Part shown: positions 18,141-25,936 of the stretch, in pieces
Layout of the letters: each line of letters opens with the position of its first letter
Position numbering within the stretch: position 1 is the stretch's first letter
Assembly: GCF_008831285.2 (NCBI RefSeq)
Contig: NW_022205211.1
Span: 1-25,936, forward strand
Length of the DNA stretch: 25,936 nt
Source of the DNA: Nymphaea colorata
Taxonomy: Eukaryota > Streptophyta > Magnoliopsida > Nymphaeales > Nymphaeaceae
Direction: 5' to 3'
Made by a program: the position numbers and the translations under genes
The notes under the pieces: model-generated
Databases searched by the model: none
What the model was told of the DNA's origin: nothing
What the model saw: only the letters and a program-made list of their open reading frames with translations

Positions 18141-19664
18141 ATGCTGCGCTAATCCGCCTGGAAGAAGTAACAATCCATCCTCGAAGACGACTCCAACAAC
18201 CTCTCCATCCTCAAGAAGGAAATTGTACCCATCCAACCATACAGAATAAGTAATCGGAAATCGATGCATCGGTGCAACTCTCCATCAACGAAAAGATAGA
18301 GCCCTGAAGGTCAATGCCACAGTCCTCGCTAAAAAGCTCGAAAACTAAAAGCACAAAAATGTATCCCTTCCCTAAGACAGATCGAACTGGAGACAATCAT
18401 CAATCACCTTCGAAATTCACTGGAGAAGGAAAAACTGCAGGAGGCCTCCTTCAGGGACAGCAACAGCTTCTAAAGTCTCTCCGGCTTGGAGAATAGATAC
18501 AAAAAGTATGAATATGACCTGGGCCAATTAAACGGCAAGACCAATAGGATTGCCGAGAATGTGGAGGAGAAGAGGACCAAAATCAACCAGAATCGCACTG
18601 AACGGGTGATCGATTCCGGCATTTTCAGGAACATCGAGAAGGAACTGATCGAGAGTGAGCTCAAATTCAAGAAATTGCTCATCGAGAAGATAAAGTACCA
18701 GAAGGAGTATGAAAAATTGCTCAAGAAGTACGAGGGCCTCAAGGAACACGCTGAAAACTACAACGAGCAAAGGGAAAGCAAGCTCAAACCTGGCAGCTCC
18801 TTCGCCTCTCTCCTCAACAACAACGATACCACCACCACCGCCAATAAAAAATTCACCAATCTCGACATCCCCAAGGACGGAACCAACAACAATCCCAAGT
18901 CCATGACCTTCATCGAGGAGGAACAGGAGTTTGAAGAGCAGAAGAATATCATAGCCATCAAAAAATTACTGTCTGAGACTGGATTGGAGAATTGTGAGGA
19001 ACTGCTCTACCACTTCTACCACATCGACGAAGTCAATGATAAATACTTCAACGAAATGATGGTATACGCCGACCAGGTAACAGCCCGCCCTATCTAGAGC
19101 AACGAAATAGAGAGATATCTGAGCTAGTTCAGCCACCTCAAAGGGGAAAATAAGCTGCAATTCTATGAGGCCAAGAGAAAACTCACCAAAAACCAACTCT
19201 ATAAGGCCGAACGCAAGAAACTGCAGTCAATCATCGACGAAACAGCAGAAACCACCAAGGTTTAAATGGCTTAAATCAACAACTTTTTCGTACCTATTTT
19301 GACATTTAGAGTGACGCCAACTTCAAGAGATTTTTAAATCTTTCGACTTGGAGGATCAGACAGCACAAGAATAGCAAAACTTCGATGAGCTGAAGGGGGT
19401 CCTACAGACCCTGGAGAGCCACATGAATGAAATCCTTTCAAAGGGAACCGTGATTCGCGAGGAAAAGAACACCTCGCGTTCCAACCAACAGTAGAAACTA
19501 GAAGAACTCATCAACAGAGTGAGAAAATCAGACGAAAATTTGAACGTAATGAAGAAAGAGGAGTTCCAGGAGAGTACCATAAGATCCTCAAGACATCCGT
19601 CTCCAAAACCTCCATCGTCAAGGCGCCCCAGAAGAGGCCCTCCTACGCCAGGATCAAAAAATGA
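18141..19664 (+). CDS. Coiled-coil protein, possibly axonemal, about 487 aa
   Basis: Nearly the whole protein is predicted coiled coil: KKYEYDLGQLNGKTNRIAEN, ELIESELKFKKLLIEKIKYQ, NEIERYLSQFSHLKGENKL and QTLESHMNEILSKGTV. A low-complexity Asn/Thr linker (NNNDTTTTANKKF) lies near the middle, followed by GLENCEELLYHFYHIDEVND. That arrangement recalls outer-dynein-arm docking-complex coiled coils (CCDC114/CCDC151 class), which bind axonemal doublets; the resemblance is weak. Three 20-nt introns (18225-18244, 18361-18380, 19290-19309) restore the frame. One-base breaks remain at an A run near 18291, a T run near 19331 and near 19572. The stop is TGA 19662-19664 after SYARIKK. It begins MLRQSAWKKQQ. 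Confidence 0.8.
18225..18244 (+). other. Intron, 20 nt
   Basis: GTACCCATCCAACCATACAG. Splicing joins LSILKKEI to NKQSEIDASVQLSINEK. Confidence 0.8.
18361..18380 (+). other. Intron, 20 nt
   Basis: GTATCCCTTCCCTAAGACAG. Splicing joins KKLENQKHKN to IELETIINHLRNSLEKEK. Confidence 0.8.
19290..19309 (+). other. Intron, 20 nt
   Basis: GTACCTATTTTGACATTTAG. Splicing joins QINNFF to SDANFKRF. Confidence 0.75.
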
Positions 19665-19743
19665 TGATATAATACCCTAGTATTGACTTAATCCAATATT
19701 GTACTAGCGTCACTCAAATTCTGTTTTCGAACAGTGAAAAGCA

Positions 19744-20248
19744 TCATTTCCTACGCTGCTCCTTGCTGATCGGCTTCGTCTTCTTCGGCTGACCGTACTC
19801 CGCCCTTCCGCGAGAAGACTTTGAATCCGATGAGATGGAGGATGATGATGAAGAGCTGGAGGAGCTGCTCGATGAGGATGACGAGCTTTCCGAGCGGTGG
19901 CGGCTTTTGCGTTGGCTTTTCTTTCTTTTTGGGCTCTCCTTCCTCTTGGAGGATCTCCTGCTCTTCTCATCATGCTTGCGATGGTCGCCGGATTTGAGTC
20001 CCGAGGTTCCACAATGAGTCTGCAGCCTTCGTATACGCGATCGTGCATGCCTTTCACTGCGTCTTCCGCATCGTAGTAGTCTTCAAACTCCTAAATGAGT
20101 GTATTTTTACAATGAATGAGTAGGGTCCCTTGAACTGTACGCATGAGATTTTGCCAAACCTCTTGAAGAGGGCCTTGAGATCGTCCTTGTTGGTCCTTTT
20201 GTCGTATCCCTTGACGTATATTTCGGGGTTTCTCTCCTTCCTGGGCAT
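19744..20248 (-). CDS. SR-type RNA-binding protein (RRM plus RS/Ser-rich tail), about 161 aa
   Basis: An SR-like splicing-factor-type protein. A single RRM fills residues 1-75: RNP2-like EIYVKGYD, TNKDDLKALFKRFGKIS, then RNP1-like GPYSFIEFEDYYDAEDAV after removal of a 20-nt intron, and DRVYEGCRLIVEP as the last strand. The tail is RS/Lys-rich (HRKHDEKSRRSSKRKESPKR) followed by an uninterrupted run of about 16 serines and QPKKTKPISKEQRRK. The start is ATG 20248 (MPRKERNPE); the stop is TGA 19746-19744. One base is missing near 20000 at a GGG/CCC run, just after the RRM; without it the tail would be read in the wrong frame. The gene converges with the coiled-coil gene, with 79 bp between stops. 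It would act in the nucleus in pre-mRNA splicing or mRNA export by family analogy. Confidence 0.9.
20091..20110 (-). other. Intron, 20 nt, inside RNP1 of the RRM
   Basis: On the minus strand GTAAAAATACACTCATTTAG. Splicing gives GPYSFIEFEDYYDAEDAV, a textbook RNP1 context. Confidence 0.95.
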
Positions 20249-20270
20249 GAGACTAGTATACAGTGAGTAA

Positions 20271-20278
20271 ATTATAAT
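20271..20278. promoter_or_regulatory. ATTATAAT box between divergent reading frames
   Basis: ATTATAAT is its own near-palindrome. It lies 22-23 bp upstream of the SR-protein ATG (minus) and 4 bp upstream of the plus ORF at 20283, so it could serve either direction. Confidence 0.5.
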
Positions 20279-20282
20279 ATCG

Positions 20283-20681
20283 ATGCTTCAAATTGTGCGC
20301 GTTTATGAGGCAATACCATATCAGCAACGTGCACATTTGAGAAAAGAAACAAATCAATGCTTTTATACGCAATCCGCAAATTATGCCAAGATCACTATCA
20401 GGCCACGCTTGGAAGATGCAGAAAAGGTCGCTGATATGGAATTTGATGATGCTTTTATAGTGTACTTTTTGCTTCACTTGCATGCTGAAAGTCATACCGT
20501 TGGAGGGACTGGGATTGTGAGCTCAGTCAGTATTTCTTCTATAAAAGTCAGATTAGAATTATTTGCTAAATCGGTAATCAATCAGATTACCCTCATTTTC
20601 AATAGAATTTCCACGATAAACAACCAACCGACGCAAAATAAAGAATCTGAATTGGGTTTAAAGGTTATTTTGGTTTGATAT
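20283..20681 (+). CDS. Doubtful hypothetical ORF, 131 aa
   Basis: An ORF from ATG 20283 (MLQIVRVYEAIPYQQR) to a TGA, placed 4 bp after an ATTATAAT box. It has no in-frame TAA/TAG and its third positions are AT-rich, unlike the other genes here. The amino-acid sequence shows no family features. It could be a recent or fast-evolving gene or an accidental ORF in the spacer between the SR and Myb genes. Confidence 0.25.
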
Positions 20682-20807
20682 CGATGAATGACAAAACCAA
20701 AAATAAAGATCTCAAAAGGACAAAAGCATCATCAGGCATCACGTATGATCTCGTGGGGACATTGCTTATGGCATTTAGAGAAAAGGAGCATTCTATTTGA
20801 TCATTGA

Positions 20808-20813
20808 TATAAT
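20808..20813 (+). promoter_or_regulatory. TATAAT box of the Myb gene
   Basis: GATATAATATTTCAGATA immediately precedes ATG 20826. Confidence 0.5.
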
Positions 20814-20825
20814 ATTTCAGATAAT

Positions 20826-22114
20826 ATGGATGAGCTTTTAAGTCGGCTTGACTCAATCCCCAATTGCAAATAAATAATGCGGTAGTCCTGCAAACGCAAC
20901 GGACTTAATACATCTCTGGGCGGAGAGCTAACAGTGCCTAAGCTGAAGCTTCTAAATGAAAAATTCAAAAAAGCGTAGAAAGATCGATATTAAGGTATGC
21001 CTGTCTGCAAAGCAAGATCCGCACGAACTGGATTGAAAATTAGCTAAAGACCTACAATTGGCTGCTGATAGCGATCAGCGCCCTAGAAAACGCCAGGATT
21101 GCAGATTTCGTAAGTTTGGGGGTATGCAGGGTTAGAAGCAATGGATTTTATTATAAAATATTTTCCAATTTAAAACTCGCAATTTTTTGAAATTCGAAGC
21201 CCGGAGGTTCCTCTAGGAACGCAAATGCAAAAATAAGAATTGGGCGGAATAATAAAACAGACTTTATTGAAGATCGTAAATTAGATGTAAGAAAACGCTA
21301 GACGAAAAATTAGAAAAGACCCAGTGGAGAACAATTCGAAGAGGAACGCATTAGGAATTAAATTAGCTAAAATCTGCAGAGGCGGCAATCGAGATGACAG
21401 GAAGGAAAAAATCCATTGGAATTAAGTTGCAAGAGCCCTTTTCGAAGAATCTGGAGAAGTTTATTTTCGGTCAGCCAAGCACTGCAGATAGAGATGGTAT
21501 AATTACGTTGATCCATCCATTGAGAGGTAAAAATACGGGATAATTTAGAGGCAAGTGGAGAGAGGCAGAAGATGAAAGATTGTGTGAGCTGGTGAAAGAG
21601 AAGGGAAAGAAGTGGGCAGAGATAGCCGCCATCCTGAACAGGACATAGCATACAGTCAAGAATAGATTTCACTCCTTGCAGATGAAGAGCAAAAAAGACG
21701 TGAAGAGAAAGGTTTCGTCGATCAGCCAAAATAACCAAGATTGTGTACGGAATAGTCCAAAATATCCTTCTTCTCGATGAAGGAGGACAGTGAGAAGCCA
21801 CCCATGATCACCATCTCGGAATTCCCTGAGAGGATCAATTCAAAAAAGGATAAGGTGACCTATAAGTTGGATAGTTTATAGAGGATGCGGATGACCACTA
21901 AGGCCTGGATCCCAACAAAAGCACGAAAAGCGAGTTTATATTCTCGCCTTTCCAATCATTCTCGCCTAGAAATCTAACGCCCTTCATTAGTTCTCCTTCC
22001 CCCTTGACATTCTCGCTATTCAAGAGAAACTTCGACTCATAAACGCAATATTTCAAAGAATTTCTCATCAACGGACAGCAGAGCGGGTTCGCTAACGACA
22101 AATAACGATACTGA
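20826..22114 (+). CDS. Myb-repeat (R2R3-like) DNA-binding protein, about 408 aa
   Basis: A predicted nuclear DNA-binding protein, probably a transcription factor (SNAPc-Myb/CDC5-like alternatives are not excluded). It starts MDELLSRLDSIP. An N-terminal helical part includes NWIENQLKTYNWLLIAI. The first clear Myb repeat is insertion-rich (EQFEEERI..LAKICRGGN..HWNQVARALFEES..RSAKHCRQRWYNYVDPSIER), and a 22-nt intron then joins it to the second repeat (GKWREAEDERLCELVKEKGK, KWAEIAAILNRTQHTVKNRF). The Trp and NRTQHTVKNRF spacing is typical of the recognition helix. The tail contains SEFIFSPFQSFSPRNLTPF and ends GFANDKQRY at TGA 22112-22114. Introns are 21110-21129, 21527-21548 and perhaps 21855-21874. 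One-base breaks lie near 20996, in several places in 21240-21340, and at an A6 run (21691-21696). Confidence 0.85.
21110..21129 (+). other. Intron, 20 nt
   Basis: GTAAGTTTGGGGGTATGCAG, after the segment ALENARIADF. The next exon continues GQKQWILLQNIFQF. Confidence 0.7.
21527..21548 (+). other. Intron, 22 nt, between Myb repeats
   Basis: It starts GTAAAAATACGGG and ends AATTTAG. Splicing gives NYVDPSIERGKWREAEDERL, the canonical linker between Myb repeats. It is the only well-supported intron here that is not 20 nt. Confidence 0.9.
21855..21874 (+). other. Candidate intron, 20 nt
   Basis: GTGACCTATAAGTTGGATAG. Splicing joins INSKKDK to FIEDADDHQGLDPNK and fixes the frame. It begins GTG rather than GTA, and a single missing base near 21882 would also fix the frame. 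Confidence 0.4.
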
Positions 22115-22163
22115 TCATTATGTTATGTATGTCCTAATCAAAAATATCATTGTTTGCTATTGC

Positions 22164-22961
22164 TCACTGTTTCGGACTTTAGAAAAAGGATTTTTTGTTT
22201 TTGAGATAGAATGTTTGGGTTTCCCAACCGCACAAATCTTCCTAATGCTCATCGGTTTCAAAAAGCTGTGCAAAAGGTCTCTTCGATTCGCTATCGTTCT
22301 TGAACTTATTCTTCACTCTTTTGACTTTCAAGATGCCTAATTTTAGAGAATTTTTGTTGAGATCCTTCATCTTCTAATGCGTAGGGAGAGAAGCATATTC
22401 TTATTCATCGTTATTCAATCTGACATCATGTGTCCTTGTTGATTACCTTTCAGTTATGTACTTGGATTATTTTTCACTCTCCAGTATACTTTTCTATGCC
22501 GAGAAATGTTTAGACGTGTTCATTTCCTGTATGATATATTTCAGCTCCTTTTGCACTTCCTATCCGAGCAGATTTCTTCCAGTTTTAGGTTATTTCTTTC
22601 TTGGAAGTCTCTAAGAGATATTTTCTGTAGTCCCTGGAGGTCTACCTAAAATAGGTGGGCTCTAGACTGTATCTTTTTCTGAGTTTTGCGATATTTTTAA
22701 GGTTGATTTGGTATTTCCTGGGGGTTTAATATCGACTAATCTCTCTGTGCTCGTTCTAAAATTTGATTATCTTGCTCTTGTTCATGTTGATCTGCTTGTA
22801 TCCGCTGTATTCGCTCCTCTTGTGCTTGGTAAAAATGGATGAGAAATCCTTCGACTTCTAAATAGCTATAATAAGTTCTTCTCCTCTCCGCATTATGTTT
22901 TGGTAAGAGAGAGACCCTATTTGTGCTCGGTTAGGGACCTCGGGTTCTTACGCATTGACAT
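22164..22961 (-). CDS. Basic hypothetical protein, about 265 aa
   Basis: Not recognised. The start is ATG 22961 (MSMRKNPRSLTEHKQG), with TATAAAAC about 30 bp upstream; the stop is TGA 22166-22164. The sequence is very rich in Lys, Arg and Tyr (KHKRSEYSGYKQINMNKSK, RDYRKYLLETSKKEI) and then helical (EVQKELKYIIQEMNTSKHF). This frame uses C/G-ending codons, whereas a competing Gln-rich frame (QEERIQRIQADQHEQEQ) uses A-ending codons and is rejected. Breaks lie near 22845 and 22570. It converges with the Myb gene with only 49 bp between stops. A second ATG at 22893 would lie in another frame. Confidence 0.65.
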
Positions 22962-23160
22962 GACGACCTTTATTGCACTGGGCTTGTTTTATATTCTAGC
23001 CCGTTCAGAGTTTAACATCCTGGAGATAAATAATAAAATCATCGTGCCTTCATACAAAGGATGCAAACATTTTTTATTTTGGATCTGGGAATTCTAGAAT
23101 GGCATTGGCTTTAAATAGTTAATAATTATACTCTGAAGTAATATTTAATTAAGGATATCG
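22962..23160. other. Divergent promoter region, 199 bp
   Basis: The spacer lies between the basic hypothetical protein (minus) and the HtrA-like gene (plus). It carries TATAAAAC on the minus side and AATATTTAATTAAGG just before ATG 23161. No gene is seen. Confidence 0.4.
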
Positions 23161-24104
23161 ATGAAAAGACTCCTCACGCTATTCACTCGAAATTTACCAT
23201 TAATCACAAAAAAGATAGCTCTTTTCACTGTCCTATACACGCAGCATAGGCTATTCTCTTCTCCTCTGCCACTCATATGCGCATCTTCGCCATAGACATT
23301 GAAGCAAAACATCGAGAATATCGAACAAAAGTCAATAAAAATATACTCGAATGGTCGACTGGTCGGATACGCATACTGCTTTGCCAACAACTACCTTGTG
23401 ACTGTTTGGTATGCATCCATCTATATAGCGAATAATTGCTAGAGAAGAACCTCAATAACAAGACATTTGAATATTACTTGGAGGAGAGAAGCTGAAAGGA
23501 AGCTTCAGAGTAGTGGGCAACTTCTAAAATTTAGTATTTATCGAATGCACGCTTAGCGTAGATAGGCATTAATTTAGGATAGAATATCATCCGTATCTGG
23601 AGATTTCGCAAAGCCTACATCCTATTCATAGGTATAGATACTGAAGCAACGCTAATTTATGAGCATTAAGCGCGGATTCTTTATTAATTAGGATTCAGGA
23701 TACGGGATCATAGACGGATAGGGGAAATAGGCAGTTTGGTCACCAATGGTAAGGGAATTGCAGGAATTGTGGTACAGGTAGGGTCATAGTCTCTCAAAGG
23801 ATTCCTGAGGATAATAGAATGGCGACATTTGATGCCGATTCTGACGCGTATGAAAGGAAAGCCTTTACACTTGGGGATATCAGCACAGGCAATATAAAAC
23901 CAAGAGGGCGTTTCAGTGGTGAGGATAGCACCCAATAGCCCCTTCAAGCACGAGATCATGATGGGAGATTTGATATTGAGTGCGAACGGGCATCGGTTCA
24001 GAGATCCTGAATCTTTACATAGGATTTGTATGGAATCAAATGGAGAAGTTTAACTACTCATTCAAAGAGAAGGAAAGCATGTTTAAGTCAAAATCCACCT
24101 ATGA
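23161..24104 (+). CDS. HtrA/DegP-like protein with C-terminal PDZ domain, probably protease-dead, about 301 aa
   Basis: HtrA-family proteins combine a trypsin-like domain with PDZ domains and act in protein quality control. The N-terminus (MKRLLTLFTRNLPLITKK) is basic, hydrophobic and without acids, compatible with an organelle-targeting peptide. The protease-like domain has IKIYSNGRLVGYAYCFANNYLVT, then SFRVVGNFQNLVFIEC and GSLVTNGKGIAGIVVQ, matching the family's strand pattern. The His expected after VT is replaced (VTVCEQ), and the position of the nucleophile before GSLV is not Ser in any frame. The PDZ domain is clear: LHLGISAQAIQNQEGVSVVR, APNSPFKHEIMMGDLILSAN and HRFRDPESLHRICME. Two 20-nt introns lie at 23409-23428 and 23558-23577. 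Breaks near 23491 and 23728 remain, the second close to the nucleophile site. The stop is TGA 24102-24104. Confidence 0.75.
23409..23428 (+). other. Intron, 20 nt
   Basis: GTATGCATCCATCTATATAG. Splicing joins NNYLVTV to CEQLLEKNLNNKTFEYY. Confidence 0.75.
23558..23577 (+). other. Intron, 20 nt
   Basis: GTAGATAGGCATTAATTTAG. Splicing joins LVFIECTLS to DRISSVSGDFAKP and returns to the frame that runs up to the nucleophile region. Confidence 0.75.
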
Positions 24105-24320
24105 AGACGAATGCTCAATCGTGATACTAAACAATCAATAATCATCCACCAATATCTATTCAAGCTTTAGTTGCATCCTTCGCCTTTATTTTTATATCTA
24201 TCCTATTCTAACCAACCTAAAAACATATTTTTCCTTCATCAGTCCACAACCCAGCTTCCCTGCTTTAATAATGAAACTAACATTCTTTTGTTGATATGTG
24301 TATGATTGATTGAAGTTATA
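24105..24320. other. Convergent spacer, 216 bp
   Basis: AT-rich DNA between the stops of the HtrA-like and pseudokinase-like genes. No gene or clear hairpin is seen. Confidence 0.4.
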
Positions 24321-25695
24321 TCATCCATGCCTGAGTCTATCGCACTTGTCGAGGAAGGCCTTGAGGTCAAGCTATCCGATGAAGAGCTGGTCCGAGAGAT
24401 CTAAGAATTGTCTGATGGTTTGATTTTTGGTTCTATGGCTCATGGTGCAAAAGTACTACTATTTTTACTATTTGAAGGCCAGCATCTCGTAGGTCAGTTG
24501 CACATCAGTGAACACGCGATAGATCAGCAACAGGTAGCGCTTCACGTCGTATACGAAGGGATTTGTGTGAGGAGGAATCTATTTTTCTATCACAGCGGAA
24601 AGGTAGATGTTGTGGCTGTCGTCCATTAGCACCGTCTACAGACTCAAACCAGAGTAACTCTACAGAGACTAGTGCAACATCACCAACGCCCTTCCAACTT
24701 TAATCAGCGTCTCCACCTTGTTCTGCGGACTCAAGAACCATTGGCTCTGCGTTTGGTCGCTCAGCCTATGGTACTTCTTGTCGGTGATGAGAGTGAGCGC
24801 CCATAGGCAAGGGTTCCTTTCCTCCATGGCGTAGGCATAGACTGGTTGCATGTAGGGATTAGCTGTGAGTTGCAGTCTATTCACGTAGTAAAGTTTTTTC
24901 GTCATAGCCGAGTAAGATCCCTCGTACCTCTCGATGCTAACCTTGCACCCCTCGTAGAGCCTCCTCATCTTCACGTTCTCTATCTGTTGAGCAGTCAGCT
25001 TGGTCATGATGCTTTCGCTCATCTAGAAAAGCTGCTCCTCGACGGGGTTAGGATGGATGGAGAGACGGTACTGTTCCTCATTTTGATCGGAGAAGGACCC
25101 CGCAGTGATGAGACTGACATCGTGCGTTTGTACAGGTTGGGAAGCGACTATCTCCTGTGCGAGAAAGTGGTCGATGCGCACGAAACTTCGGAGTGCAGGA
25201 TACGGTTGGTGAACTTTTCGATGTCATCTATCTTGTCCTTTTCGGCGATCAGGAAGCAAAAGTTAGGATTGGACTTCCGCAGTCTTTCCAGTTCGGGCGC
25301 GATGGAGGTGATGTTGAATTTGTCCTGCAATTTCCTGCAACAGTTCTCGAAGGTTTCGTAGTGGAGGAAGATGATGTAAGATTTGGGGAACTCCTTGCGG
25401 GCCTCCTTGGAAATTCGTATGTAGATATCTTTATGCAGTGATGTGTTGATAAGCCTGATCTAGTTTGTGCTGATTATTTTGACAAGCTCTTCTCGTGCTC
25501 GGCCAGTTCCTCGGTGGGGCCTTCTGCGCCCTGGAAGCGAATCTAAACACCATTGTTATTCTTGTAGAATTTGATCTCAGACTGGGTGAGGTAGGAGGAC
25601 TACTCGATTTTCTGGAAGAGATGCTGGCTGTGCAGCCAGACCATTTGCACCGGATTGAGGTCAACGCTCACTTTCCGAACCTTCTTCTCAGACAT
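24321..25695 (-). CDS. Predicted pseudokinase-like protein, about 458 aa
   Basis: The start is ATG 25695 (MSEKKVRKVSVDLNP); the stop is TGA 24323-24321 after CDRLRHG. The N-terminal half is unrecognised (QMVWLHSQHLFQKIE; DIYIRISKEARKEFPKSYII; NFCFLIAEKDKIDDIEKF). The second half has the periodicity of a protein-kinase domain: CKVSIERYEG, then KKLYYVNRLQLTANPYMQPV like the alphaC-HPNI segment, KVETLIKVGRALVMLHQSL like helix E, then GLSLQTVLMDDSHNIYLSAV aligning with the HRD-NVLxD-DFG stretch. The HRD and DFG Asp residues are absent, so catalytic activity is unlikely. In-frame TAA/TAG are frequent; no intron is seen. Single bases seem to be missing near 25485 and 25187. AATAATTAAATCTCAA precedes the ATG. 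The kinase relationship is inference from pattern only. Confidence 0.65.
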
Positions 25696-25849
25696 TTGAG
25701 ATTTAATTATTACTATCGCCAACTACTCCACCAATAATACACCAATACACAAGAAAGGTTAGGTTATTAATGATCAAACATATACCATGCAAATAACTAG
25801 CTATTTGTACATCAATTTTTCATCTTTTCCTCAATCATAGTATAATAAT
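25696..25849. other. Right subtelomeric spacer, 154 bp
   Basis: Unique AT-rich DNA between the start of the last gene and the telomere, holding at most the promoter of that gene. TATAATAAT abuts the first G4T2 unit. Confidence 0.6.
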
Positions 25850-25936
25850 GGGGTTGGGGTTGGGGTTGGGGTTGGGGTTGGGGTTGGGGTTGGGGTTGGG
25901 GTTGGGGTTGGGGTTGGGGTTGGGGTTGGGGTTGGG
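25850..25936. repeat. Right telomere, G4T2 repeats
   Basis: About 14.5 tandem GGGGTT units run to the last base. They are the reverse complement of the left array, as expected for the two ends of one linear DNA molecule. The array starts right after TATAATAAT. Confidence 0.98.

Noticed and set aside
22440-22900. Gln-rich minus-strand frame (QEERIQRIQADQHEQEQ)
   Set aside because: Open for over 120 codons, but with A-ending codons. The overlapping Lys/Arg/Tyr-rich frame has the C/G-ending bias of this genome and is preferred.
1-25936. tRNA, rRNA, transposon or integrated-virus genes
   Set aside because: No tRNA B-box-like sequence in a plausible context, no rRNA-like block, no transposase, integrase or reverse-transcriptase motifs, and no terminal inverted repeats other than telomeres were seen by eye. 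A covariance-model scan would be the decisive test.

Overview
This window is a complete ciliate macronuclear minichromosome. It begins with 70 bp of C4A2 telomere repeats and ends with 87 bp of G4T2 repeats in the opposite sense. Genes read through UAA and UAG as glutamine and stop only at UGA: PP2C, the PX sorting nexin and Tpt1 all carry in-frame TAA/TAG, several at positions where their families tolerate Gln, and all end at TGA. G4T2 telomeres plus this code suggest an oligohymenophorean-type ciliate. Coding sequence here favours C/G at third codon positions, unlike Tetrahymena or Paramecium. I cannot name the genus.

Seventeen genes and one doubtful ORF fill about 26 kb. From left to right: (1) a coiled-coil protein on the minus strand, 75 bp from the telomere; (2) two tandem alpha/beta hydrolase genes, preceded by the tail of a lost third copy; (3) one very large unrecognised gene, about 1,330 codons; (4) three minus-strand genes: an S/Q-rich hypothetical, an 80-aa hypothetical and tRNA 2'-phosphotransferase (Tpt1); (5) a secreted His/Asp/Lys-rich repeat protein isolated by about 0.86 kb of noncoding DNA upstream and 1.1 kb downstream; (6) a plus-strand run: an unrecognised gene, a PX sorting nexin, a PP2C phosphatase and a coiled-coil protein; (7) an RRM/RS protein (minus), a doubtful ORF, a Myb-repeat protein (plus), a basic hypothetical (minus), an HtrA-like protein with PDZ (plus) and a probable pseudokinase (minus, 154 bp from the right telomere).

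Three features recur. First, introns are minute: I find 14 well-supported introns, 13 of exactly 20 nt and one of 22 nt, nearly all GTA...AG, plus one weaker 20-nt candidate. Splicing them restores conserved motifs in PP2C, PX, RRM and Myb. Second, an ATTATAAT-type box lies only 2 to about 20 bp before many start codons, implying very short 5' leaders. Third, many genes have single-base frame breaks, usually one base short and often in homopolymers, that no 20-nt intron explains. I read these as residual long-read consensus errors rather than pseudogenes, because highly conserved genes such as Tpt1 carry them too. Programmed frameshifting is not excluded.

The genes do not form one pathway. 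Themes are RNA processing (Tpt1, RS protein), membrane traffic (sorting nexin), signalling (PP2C, pseudokinase), transcription (Myb) and cytoskeletal-type coiled coils. Two proteins keep an enzyme fold but seem to have lost catalytic residues: the HtrA-like protein and the kinase-like protein.
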